NCBI GenBank assembly: GCA_031396505.1
Contig: JANNKX010000226.1
Span: 1 to 7,485 of the forward strand
Length of the DNA stretch: 7,485 bases
Direction of reading: 5' to 3'
From: JAAFHS01 sp031396505
Lineage (GTDB): Bacteria; Pseudomonadota; Alphaproteobacteria; Rhodobacterales; Rhodobacteraceae
Shown in pieces: positions 1-4,982 of this stretch. A program made the position numbers and the translations under genes. The notes under the pieces were generated by a model. The model was not told where the DNA came from, made no database searches, and saw nothing but the letters and a program-made list of their open reading frames with translations. Each line of letters begins with the position of its first letter. Position 1 is the stretch's first letter.

Positions 1-180
1 AGACCCGCCGCCCGGCACCAAGGCCACCGCATCCGCCGCATAAACTTCGCGCAGCATGGCTGATATATCGTTCATCACACCCTGAAATTTCCGCGACATA
101 TGGTTCAGGGATCGGTCCGTGAACACCACCGAAAACTCATCCAATCCACCGTCGTCAACATCGGCATGCAATGCGGTCAT
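1..180 (-). CDS. Class V PLP-dependent aminotransferase, N-terminal fragment
   Basis: This is a partial gene that runs off the left edge, so only the first 60 residues are visible. The start is the ATG read from 180 to 178. It has a strong ribosome site, GAGGAG (188-193), 7 nt upstream. The stretch DEFSVVFTDRSLNHMS (residues 14-29) followed by KFQGVM and ending in VPGGGS resembles the N-terminus of proteins annotated in Rhodobacterales as class V-fold aminotransferases (alanine- or serine-glyoxylate type), where the VPGGG segment enters the PLP-phosphate-binding region. That resemblance is from memory. The catalytic lysine lies outside the window, so substrate and activity cannot be judged. 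The gene follows the two Lrp-type regulators in the same direction, 112 bp after the second, with a G/C-rich hairpin between them, so it is probably a separate transcription unit. Confidence 0.65.
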   Translation of the reverse strand, partial: MTALHADVDDGGLDEFSVVFTDRSLNHMSRKFQGVMNDISAMLREVYAADAVALVPGGGS

Positions 181-187
181 CAAGCAA

Positions 188-193
188 CTCCTC
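188..193 (-). promoter_or_regulatory. Ribosome binding site of the aminotransferase gene
   Basis: GAGGAG on the minus strand lies 7 nt before the ATG at 180. It is the strongest Shine-Dalgarno match in the window and fixes the start of the partial gene. I found no convincing -35/-10 pair between it and the preceding regulator. Confidence 0.75.
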
Positions 194-263
194 ACAAGGT
201 TGCCGCAGAATATGATGCGACGCCCGTCAAAGGCCAGCCCCTTCCTCTCTGCTCAAGTATCCT

Positions 264-300
264 GGGGGTTTGGGGGCAAAGCCCCCGATCTGTCAGATCG
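264..300 (-). repeat. Tandem hairpins after the second Lrp-type gene (G/C-rich post-gene element)
   Basis: Read on the minus strand, a 15-bp palindrome (286-300; arms CGATCTG/CAGATCG around one base) contains the stop codon of the regulator. It is directly followed by a hairpin with stem GGGGGC/GCCCCC and a 3-nt loop (272-286), then AAACCCCCAGG. There is no T-run, so it is not a textbook intrinsic terminator. From memory, hairpins of the form GGGGGC-loop-GCCCCC followed by CCCCC, AGGATA and a purine-rich tail recur after genes in Rhodobacterales genomes, so this may be one copy of a dispersed repeat that also stabilises or ends the mRNA. Only one copy is present here. Confidence 0.5.
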
Positions 301-748
301 GCCCCACCAACCGCTCTTCGGTCAACAGCACATTTGCCTCCACCTGCCCCACGCCGGGCAAGGTCATGATCCGCCGCCGCAGAATGCGTTCGAAATCCGC
401 AATATCCCGCGCCACCACCCGCAGGCGGTAATCAAACAGCCCCAGCACATGCTGCACAACCTGCACCTCCGGGATCGCCGTCACCGCGCGTTCAAAATCC
501 TCAAGGCTGACCCGCCCCTTGGTGGCCAGCTTGATGCCCAGAAAAACCGTGACGCCGAACCCCAGGGCCGGCTTGTCCACCACCACCCGCTGCCCCGCCA
601 GCACACCCGCATCCTGCAACCGCTTGATCCTGCGCCATGCCCCCGGCTGGCTCAGGCCGAACCGCCGCCCCAAGGCGCCCGCATTCTGCGTGCCGTCCTG
701 CACCAACGCGCGCAGCAGGGCGCGGTCCGTGTCATCCAGATCAATCAT
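293..748 (-). CDS. Lrp/AsnC-family transcriptional regulator (second of a tandem pair)
   Basis: The product has 151 residues, the normal size for the family. An N-terminal winged helix-turn-helix (about residues 4-50) includes a recognition-helix segment GAWRRIKRLQDAGVL. A C-terminal RAM effector-binding domain (about 65-143) contains VLGLFDYRLRVVARD, matching the family pattern of a glycine and D-Y before a V-ARD strand. Such proteins bind DNA as dimers or larger oligomers and usually sense amino acids in the cytoplasm. The ATG at 748 overlaps the TGA of the preceding paralogue as ATGA. A GAGG lies 10 nt upstream, rather far, so translation is probably coupled. The partner shares the same layout but has clearly diverged, especially in the helix-turn-helix. 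Target and ligand are unknown; ilvC across the shared upstream region is the obvious candidate target. Confidence 0.93.
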   Translation of the reverse strand: MIDLDDTDRALLRALVQDGTQNAGALGRRFGLSQPGAWRRIKRLQDAGVLAGQRVVVDKPALGFGVTVFLGIKLATKGRVSLEDFERAVTAIPEVQVVQHVLGLFDYRLRVVARDIADFERILRRRIMTLPGVGQVEANVLLTEERLVGPI

Positions 749-1203
749 ACCGGCAACGCCTCGCTGTCCTTGATTGTCGCGATCAGCATCAATGCCTCGA
801 TATCGGCGATATGCGGCAGGGTCAGGATGCGGCTGCGATACACCTGCTGATACTGCGCCATGTCGCGCGCAATCACGTTCAGCCGCACATCGACCCGGCC
901 CAGAAACGTCTCGATCGCCACCACCTCCGGCACCAGACGCGCCGCGCCCAGAAATTCGTCAAACGCCCGCGGATCGGTCTTGTCCAGCGTGAACCGCAAA
1001 CTGACCTCGACCCCGTATCCCAAGGCGTGCCAGTCGATCACCGCACAGCGCGCCTTGATGATGCCTGCCTCGACCAACCGCTCCAACCGGCGCCAACAGG
1101 TGGCGGTCGTCACCCCGGCCCGTGCAGCCAAGGCCTGCGTCGGCAAATCCGGTTCCGCCAAAAGCTGGCGCAGGATACGGCGGTCGGCATCGTCGATCTG
1201 CAT
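745..1203 (-). CDS. Lrp/AsnC-family transcriptional regulator (first of a tandem pair, divergent from ilvC)
   Basis: The product has 152 residues. The N-terminal helix-turn-helix (about 4-49) carries the recognition-helix segment ATCWRRLERLVEAGII. The RAM domain (about 65-143) contains FLGRVDVRLNVIARD, the family's G-x-x-D pattern with V in place of the usual aromatic residue after D, which could alter ligand choice. The start is the ATG at 1203, the first codon after a perfect TATAAT box on the same strand. The ribosome site is weak (GGGA at 1209-1212). The gene heads a two-gene operon with the downstream paralogue through an ATGA overlap and diverges from ilvC. Family knowledge suggests autoregulation and control of the adjacent amino-acid gene; the shared 126-bp region with its palindrome supports this, but the effector (for example leucine, isoleucine or valine) is inference. 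Confidence 0.93.
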   Translation of the reverse strand: MQIDDADRRILRQLLAEPDLPTQALAARAGVTTATCWRRLERLVEAGIIKARCAVIDWHALGYGVEVSLRFTLDKTDPRAFDEFLGAARLVPEVVAIETFLGRVDVRLNVIARDMAQYQQVYRSRILTLPHIADIEALMLIATIKDSEALPV

Positions 1204-1223
1204 GATAATCCCACATATACCAA

Positions 1224-1255
1224 ATTATACGCATGATTTTTTGCACAAAAATCAA
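1224..1255 (-). promoter_or_regulatory. Probable promoter of the Lrp-type operon
   Basis: The minus strand holds a perfect -10 hexamer TATAAT (1224-1229), which would start transcription near 1217, about 14 nt before the ATG at 1203. No good -35 sits at the ideal distance: at 17 bp the sequence is ATTTTT (1247-1252), and the better TTGATT (1250-1255) is 20 bp away. A weak -35 is common for promoters under regulator control. The 21-bp palindrome (1234-1254) covers the spacer and -35 zone, so a bound regulator would compete with polymerase. Confidence 0.55.
1234..1254. promoter_or_regulatory. AT-rich 21-bp palindrome, candidate Lrp-type operator
   Basis: Arms TGATTTTT and AAAAATCA are perfectly inverted around the 5-base centre TGCAC. 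The site lies between the divergent regulator operon and ilvC, 76 bp before the ilvC start codon and overlapping the promoter of the regulators. AsnC/Lrp-type operators are typically imperfect, AT-rich palindromes of about this size in exactly this kind of position. Assigning it to one or both neighbouring regulators is inference. Confidence 0.5.
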
Positions 1256-1270
1256 TCTGCGTCAAACTTC

Positions 1271-1311
1271 GCAGCCATCACCACGCAAAACTCCCTATTG
1301 TGCAGCCATCA
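1271..1311 (+). repeat. 10-bp direct repeat in the ilvC leader
   Basis: GCAGCCATCA occurs at 1271-1280 and again at 1302-1311, 31 bp apart (about three helical turns), and both copies are followed by similar C/A-rich bases. The second copy ends 5 bp before the ribosome site of ilvC. The repeats might be half-sites for a regulator or simply chance. No confident -10/-35 for ilvC could be picked here. Confidence 0.4.
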
Positions 1312-1316
1312 ACCAC

Positions 1317-1321
1317 AGGAG
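1317..1321 (+). promoter_or_regulatory. Ribosome binding site of ilvC
   Basis: AGGAG lies 8 nt before the ATG at 1330. It decides the start against an in-frame GTG at 1300, which would add ten residues not found at the N-terminus of other IlvC proteins. Confidence 0.85.
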
Positions 1322-1329
1322 AAACGCCC

Positions 1330-2352
1330 ATGCGCGTGTATTATGACCGTGACTGCGACATCAACCTGATCAAGGACAAAAAGGTCGCCATCCTCGGCTA
1401 CGGCTCTCAGGGCCACGCCCACGCCCTGAACCTGCGTGACAGTGGCGCGAAAAACGTTGTTGTGGCCCTGCGCCCCGGTTCCGCATCCGCCAAAAAGTGC
1501 GAGGCCGAGGGCCTGAAGGTCATGGATATCGCCGAGGCTGCCAAATGGTGCGACCTTATCATGTTCACCATGCCGGATGAACTGCAGGCCGACACCTACC
1601 GCAAATACGTCCATGACAACCTGCGCGAAGGTTCCGCGATCGCCTTTGCCCATGGCCTGAACGTACACTTTGGCCTGATCGAACCCAAACCCGGCGTCGA
1701 CGTGATCATGATGGCCCCCAAAGGCCCCGGCCACACCGTGCGCGGCGAATACGCCAAGGGCGGCGGCGTGCCCTGCCTTGTGGCTGTGCATCAGGACGCA
1801 ACCGGCCGCGCGATGGAAATCGGCCTGTCCTATTGCAGCGCCATCGGTGGTGGGCGGTCGGGCATCATCGAGACGAACTTCCGTCAGGAATGCGAAACCG
1901 ACCTGTTCGGCGAACAGGCGGTTCTGTGTGGCGGTCTGGTGGAACTGATCCGCATGGGCTTTGAGACGCTGGTCGAGGCGGGGTATGAGCCCGAAATGGC
2001 CTATTTCGAATGCCTGCACGAGGTGAAGCTGATCGTGGACCTGATCTATGAAGGCGGCATCGCCAACATGAACTATTCCATCAGCAATACCGCCGAATAC
2101 GGCGAATACGTTTCCGGCCCGCGCATCCTGCCTTACGCCGAAACCAAGGCGCGGATGAAAGAGGTGCTGACCGATATCCAGACCGGTAAATTCGTGCGCG
2201 ACTTCATGCAGGAAAACGCGGTTGGTCAGCCGTTCTTCAAGGCCACGCGGCGCATCAACGACGAACACCAGATCGAAAAGGTCGGCGAGAAACTGCGCGC
2301 GATGATGCCCTGGATTTCCAAGGGCAAGATGGTCGACCGCGCGCGGAACTAA
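1330..2352 (+). CDS. ilvC: Ketol-acid reductoisomerase (NADP+), class I
   Basis: IlvC converts 2-acetolactate or 2-aceto-2-hydroxybutyrate to the dihydroxy-acid by Mg2+-dependent alkyl migration and NADPH reduction, the second shared step of valine, leucine and isoleucine synthesis. At 340 residues it is a normal class I (short) enzyme. The N-terminal Rossmann domain has GYGSQGHA at 24-30 and a phosphate-binding loop RPGSAS at 48-53, whose R and two S residues fit NADPH use. The catalytic residues seen are H108 in AHGLN, K131 in APKGPGH, D191 and E195 in ETDLFGEQ, E227 and E231 in the C-terminal helical domain, and S252 in ISNTAEYG; all expected metal and substrate ligands appear present. The enzyme is cytoplasmic. 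The gene stands alone, divergent from two Lrp-type regulators that probably adjust its expression to amino-acid supply, and ends 24 bp before a convergent gene with a hairpin between. Confidence 0.98.
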   Translation: MRVYYDRDCDINLIKDKKVAILGYGSQGHAHALNLRDSGAKNVVVALRPGSASAKKCEAEGLKVMDIAEAAKWCDLIMFTMPDELQADTYRKYVHDNLREGSAIAFAHGLNVHFGLIEPKPGVDVIMMAPKGPGHTVRGEYAKGGGVPCLVAVHQDATGRAMEIGLSYCSAIGGGRSGIIETNFRQECETDLFGEQAVLCGGLVELIRMGFETLVEAGYEPEMAYFECLHEVKLIVDLIYEGGIANMNYSISNTAEYGEYVSGPRILPYAETKARMKEVLTDIQTGKFVRDFMQENAVGQPFFKATRRINDEHQIEKVGEKLRAMMPWISKGKMVDRARN

Positions 2353-2355
2353 GAC

Positions 2356-2378
2356 CGGGGTGCGTGTAACCCCGCTTT
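2356..2378. terminator. Hairpin between convergent ilvC and channel gene
   Basis: CGGGGT (2356-2361) pairs with ACCCCG (2369-2374) around a 7-nt loop and is followed by CTTT. It fills the 24 bp between the two convergent stop codons, so it probably ends ilvC transcription; the T-run is short. On the other strand no T-run follows, so service to both genes is uncertain. Confidence 0.55.
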
Positions 2379-3570
2379 AGACCGGCAGGGCCGGGGGCAT
2401 CGCCCCGGCCCCACGCGTCGCGATGGCCGCGTCCAGTCTTGTCTGCACGTCCGGGTTCGCCTCGGTCAGTTTCAACAAATCGACCGAATCCAGCACCAGC
2501 AGATCGCAGCCGCGCCGCGCAATGACAGTGGCAGTCCGCATCGTGCGCCCGACCACCGCAATCTCGCCAAAAAAGTCGCCCTCCCGCAAGGTCACGGCAC
2601 CACCGGGGATCAGCACATCAACCTCGCCCCGGGCGATGAAGAACATGCTTTCCCCTGCATCACCCTTGCGCACGATCACCGCCTCGCGCGGCACCCGGCG
2701 GGCCTTCAGGCAGCTGCAAAGCTCGGCGACGTCGATCGCCGCCAGTGTCGAAAAAAGTGGCACGCGGGCAACCATGCCATAATTGATGTTGAAATCCCGC
2801 CGTCGCATTTCGGCCAGAAAGCTGGAGGCGATAATGGCGATCGGCAGGGCAAAGAAGATCAACCCCCCGATGATCACACCCCCGGTTGCGATTTTGCCCG
2901 CAACTGTGACCGGGACCACATCGCCGTAGCCCACTGTCGCAAGTGTCACGATGGCCCAGTACATCGCTTGCGGAATGCTGCCAAAGTGGTCAGGCTGGAT
3001 CTCGCGTTCCAGCAGATACATCGTGGTTGCAGCCAACAGCAACATACCGACGCCAACCATCCCGGTGGCCATCAATGCCCGCCACTCGGACATCAGCACC
3101 CGCCCCACCGTGGCCAGCCCCGGCGAATAGCGCGCCAGACGGAAAAACCGCAGCACCTGAAACATCAAGATCGCGCTGCTGGCCATGGGGACCAGCAGCA
3201 TCAGCACAAGTGGCACCAGCCCCATTGCATCCAGCACCATGGGCGGCGTGGCGGCATAGCGCCTCACCGCACGCTCGCCCCCGTGCCGGCCGAACAGCGG
3301 ATGTTCGGCGGCCGTCCACAGCCGCAGCGCATACTCGACCACAAAGAAGGCACCGGTCAGATATTCGACACCCCAAAGCGCCGTCCGCGTCGCATCGCTG
3401 AATGACGTCATCGTGGACCCGACTGCACCGGTCACACTGATCAGGATGGCCGCGATGCTGCAATAGCTGAACACACGTGCAGCAGGTGTCGCTTTCGCCC
3501 CCGGTTCGATCACCTCATAGACAGCGCGGCGCAGCATGGTCACCAGCGCACCCCAACGGTGACGGCGCAC
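2377..3570 (-). CDS. Six-helix potassium channel with cyclic-nucleotide-binding domain (MloK1-like)
   Basis: This 397-residue inner-membrane protein has hydrophobic segments at about 33-55 (S1), 66-86 (S2), 108-128 (S3), 131-149 (S4, with a few arginines in RFFRLARYS), 165-187 (S5) and 223-253 (S6). A pore helix and the potassium filter TLATVGYGD lie at 209-217. After S6, a cyclic-nucleotide-binding domain (about 268-385) includes a phosphate-binding cassette: FFGEIAVV (333-340) and R345-T346 in RTATV, the arginine expected to hold the cyclic phosphate. The layout matches prokaryotic cyclic-nucleotide-gated channels such as MloK1; K+ selectivity and cAMP gating are inferred. The GTG start at 3570 has a GGAG ribosome site 7 nt away and is limited by an in-frame stop at 3589-3591. 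An ATG at 3537 (386 residues) is an alternative, because a short open frame ends 2 nt before it. The gene is convergent with ilvC and seems unrelated to it. Confidence 0.92.
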   Translation of the reverse strand: MRRHRWGALVTMLRRAVYEVIEPGAKATPAARVFSYCSIAAILISVTGAVGSTMTSFSDATRTALWGVEYLTGAFFVVEYALRLWTAAEHPLFGRHGGERAVRRYAATPPMVLDAMGLVPLVLMLLVPMASSAILMFQVLRFFRLARYSPGLATVGRVLMSEWRALMATGMVGVGMLLLAATTMYLLEREIQPDHFGSIPQAMYWAIVTLATVGYGDVVPVTVAGKIATGGVIIGGLIFFALPIAIIASSFLAEMRRRDFNINYGMVARVPLFSTLAAIDVAELCSCLKARRVPREAVIVRKGDAGESMFFIARGEVDVLIPGGAVTLREGDFFGEIAVVGRTMRTATVIARRGCDLLVLDSVDLLKLTEANPDVQTRLDAAIATRGAGAMPPALPV

Positions 3571-3698
3571 CTGCGCGCTCCGCCCCCGTCACCTGCCGTG
3601 CTGCGTTCCTCACCGGCCGCCATCGGCCGCGAATGCCCCGGGATTGCGCCCACAAACGCGATCGCGGCAGGGCGGTGTGCGATGCAATCGTCGGCCAT
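3540..3698 (-). CDS. Possible 52-residue leader ORF upstream of the channel gene
   Basis: An ATG at 3698 with a good ribosome site, GAAGG (3705-3709) 6 nt upstream, opens a 52-codon frame beginning MADDCIAHRPAAIAFVGAIP and ending in a TGA at 3540-3542. That stop lies 2 nt before the internal ATG (3537) of the channel gene, an arrangement typical of translational coupling. The second half is rich in G, R and A and resembles no family I know, so it may be a chance frame in GC-rich DNA. If real, it would be a leader that couples to the channel and would favour the shorter channel start. Confidence 0.25.
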   Translation of the reverse strand: MADDCIAHRPAAIAFVGAIPGHSRPMAAGEERSTAGDGGGARRCAVTVGVRW

Positions 3699-3756
3699 GT
3701 TCAACCTTCGCAGAGAAGCATCCCTTGCTTACACGCAGGCCCCTGTGTCGGCAAGG

Positions 3757-3770
3757 TTGCGCAGGCGCAA
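3757..3770. repeat. 14-bp palindrome TTGCGC-AG-GCGCAA
   Basis: Perfect 6-bp inverted arms flank a 2-base centre in the divergent upstream region. The compact spacing suits a protein operator better than an RNA hairpin. Part of it (TTGCGCAGGC) is repeated at 3964-3973. No candidate binding protein can be named. Confidence 0.35.
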
Positions 3771-3807
3771 AGGCCGCATGCCGCAGCAACCGCCGGTTCT
3801 TGCACCG

Positions 3808-3822
3808 TCAAAGCGGCTTTGA
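3808..3822. repeat. 15-bp palindrome TCAAAGC-G-GCTTTGA
   Basis: Seven-base arms are perfectly inverted around a single G. Imperfect outer complementarity (GCCGGTT near 3792 and AACCACCGGC near 3822) could extend it into a larger stem. It may be an operator for the channel or SDR gene, or part of a structured transcript. Confidence 0.35.
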
Positions 3823-4002
3823 ACCACCGGCATGCACGTCCCGGATCAACAACGGATCCGTCCGCAACCATCCCCCCGGAACGTTGCGCGTTGGACAGCC
3901 GCGAGAAGGTTGTCGTCGCGCGCGGTCCCCGCCCGGAACGGGCGCGCAGGGGCATGCCGTGCTTTGCGCAGGCACGCCGATCAATCACATCCGCCGCCGA
4001 CA

Positions 4003-4032
4003 TTGACGGGACGGCAACCCACGCACTATCAC
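4003..4032 (+). promoter_or_regulatory. Possible promoter of the SDR gene
   Basis: TTGACG (4003-4008, five of six -35 bases) and TATCAC (4027-4032, four of six -10 bases) are separated by 18 bp. This would start transcription near 4039, about 37 nt before the SDR start. The prediction is by eye only. Confidence 0.35.
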
Positions 4033-4075
4033 TTCACCGGTGGCATGCTGGCCGCACGTTTCATCTGGGGGTATC

Positions 4076-4840
4076 ATGGGCAGACTTGCGGGCAAGATTG
4101 CCATCATCTCCGGCGGGGCCACCGGCATGGGCGGGGCCGCCAGCCTGCTGTTTGCCGCCGAGGGCGCTAAGGTCGCCATCATCGACCGCAATCTGGTACA
4201 GGCGCAGGCCCGGGTCGCCGAAATCACCGTTGCAGGCGGCACCGCTATCGCCCTTGCCGCCGATGTGTCGGATGCCACCCAAGTTCAGGCCGCAGTTGAT
4301 GCGGCCACCGCCGCCCATGGCCCGGCGAATGTGCTGTTCAACCACGCCGGCACCATCGTCATCAAACCCTTCCTGGAAACCACTGAAGAAGAGTGGGACT
4401 GGCTGCACGCCGTCAACGTCAAATCCATGTTCCTGATGACCCGCGCTGTGCTGCCCGGCATGATCGCGCAAGGCGCAGGCTCCATCGTCTGCACCTCGTC
4501 CATCAGTGCCGTCGCCGCCACCCCGATGGAGGTGCTCTATGGCACCACCAAGGGCGCCTGCCATCAGTTTGCCCGCACCATCGCCGTCGAATTCCGCGAC
4601 CGCGGTATCCGCTGCAACGCCGTCTGCCCCGGCTTTGTGCGCACGCCCCACGGTTTGCGCGAAGTGGCTGATCTGACCGCCCTTGGCGTTGATGCATCGG
4701 ATGCCGCCATGGCCACCCTGCAAGGGCGCATCGCCGAACCCGAAGAGGTCGCACGCGCCGCGCTGTTTCTGGCGTCCGACGAGGCGAGCTTCATCAACGG
4801 GACCCACCTGTTTGTCGATAACGGCTTTACTGCCGTCTGA
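4076..4840 (+). CDS. Classical short-chain dehydrogenase/reductase (SDR), probably NAD-dependent
   Basis: The product has 254 residues and is cytoplasmic. The dinucleotide-binding loop is SGGATGMGG (12-20), a variant of the usual TGxxxGxG. D37 at the end of the second strand suggests NAD(H) rather than NADP(H). DVS follows at 63-65, NHAG (89-92, normally NNAG) at the end of the fourth strand, and N114, S142, Y155 and K159 (YGTTK) form the complete catalytic set. PGFVRT (185-190) and the C-terminal FLASDEASFINGT are typical of the 3-oxoacyl-ACP reductase-like subgroup. The true substrate cannot be told. The start chosen is the ATG at 4076, placing the Rossmann strand at the usual distance; GGGGG lies only 4 nt before it, a poor ribosome site. 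An in-frame ATG at 4040 would add twelve atypical residues. The gene precedes the protease by 142 bp in the same direction; a functional link is unproven. Confidence 0.92.
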   Translation: MGRLAGKIAIISGGATGMGGAASLLFAAEGAKVAIIDRNLVQAQARVAEITVAGGTAIALAADVSDATQVQAAVDAATAAHGPANVLFNHAGTIVIKPFLETTEEEWDWLHAVNVKSMFLMTRAVLPGMIAQGAGSIVCTSSISAVAATPMEVLYGTTKGACHQFARTIAVEFRDRGIRCNAVCPGFVRTPHGLREVADLTALGVDASDAAMATLQGRIAEPEEVARAALFLASDEASFINGTHLFVDNGFTAV

Positions 4841-4872
4841 CACGCGCGCAACCACAAGATGAGCGGGCAATC

Positions 4873-4944
4873 GCGCAAAGCCGCGCGCGCCCTGCGCAAA
4901 GCCCGGCCTATCCACGCGATCAAATCTGTTCACCGCGCAAATCC
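4873..4944 (+). repeat. Three GCGCAAA-type direct repeats upstream of the protease gene
   Basis: GCGCAAAGCC occurs at 4873-4882 and 4894-4903, 21 bp apart, and the near-copy GCGCAAATCC at 4935-4944, 41 bp further. Spacings near two and four helical turns place all three on one face of the DNA, as expected of an array of binding sites. The array lies in the 142-bp gap before the protease, where its promoter should be, though no clear -35/-10 could be chosen. Chance in GC-rich DNA cannot be excluded. Confidence 0.35.
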
Positions 4945-4982
4945 GTCCCATCTTTGGCGCGATCCGAACAAGGATGCGCCCG

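Larger units (their letters stand above)
3571..4075. other. Intergenic region of about 500 bp between channel and SDR genes
   Basis: Several open frames cross this stretch, but none shows a recognisable family or convincing codon pattern, apart from the doubtful leader ORF at 3540-3698. It holds three tight inverted repeats (3757-3770, 3808-3822 and 3930-3944), a 10-bp direct repeat TTGCGCAGGC (3757-3766 and 3964-3973), and a possible promoter for the SDR gene near its end. The two flanking genes are transcribed away from each other, so their promoters must lie here. A small RNA or a decayed gene is possible but not demonstrable by eye. Confidence 0.5.

Noticed and set aside
1233..1329. Possible leader peptide for attenuation of ilvC
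   Set aside because: The frame from the ATG at 1233 has no run of I, L or V codons and no alternative terminator hairpin, so classical attenuation is not supported.
1309..2268. 319-codon open frame antisense to ilvC
   Set aside because: It mirrors the codon pattern of the certain ilvC gene, is rich in H, G and D as such shadows are, and matches no family.
2943..3405. Two overlapping plus-strand frames antisense to the channel gene
   Set aside because: The channel filter and binding-domain motifs prove the opposite strand; these products are low-complexity H/Q/P/R-rich.
3930..3944. CGCCCG-GAA-CGGGCG hairpin as an intrinsic terminator
   Set aside because: No T-run on either side and no gene ending nearby; kept only as part of the palindrome-rich region.
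3701..4003. 100-codon minus-strand frame in the intergenic region
   Set aside because: No recognisable domain, poor ribosome context and low-complexity composition; insufficient to call a gene.
3477..4436. 319-codon plus-strand frame running from the channel gene through the intergenic region into the SDR gene
   Set aside because: It overlaps two well-supported genes in other frames, has no ribosome site or recognisable domain, and has a P/R/A-rich composition typical of GC-rich non-coding frames.
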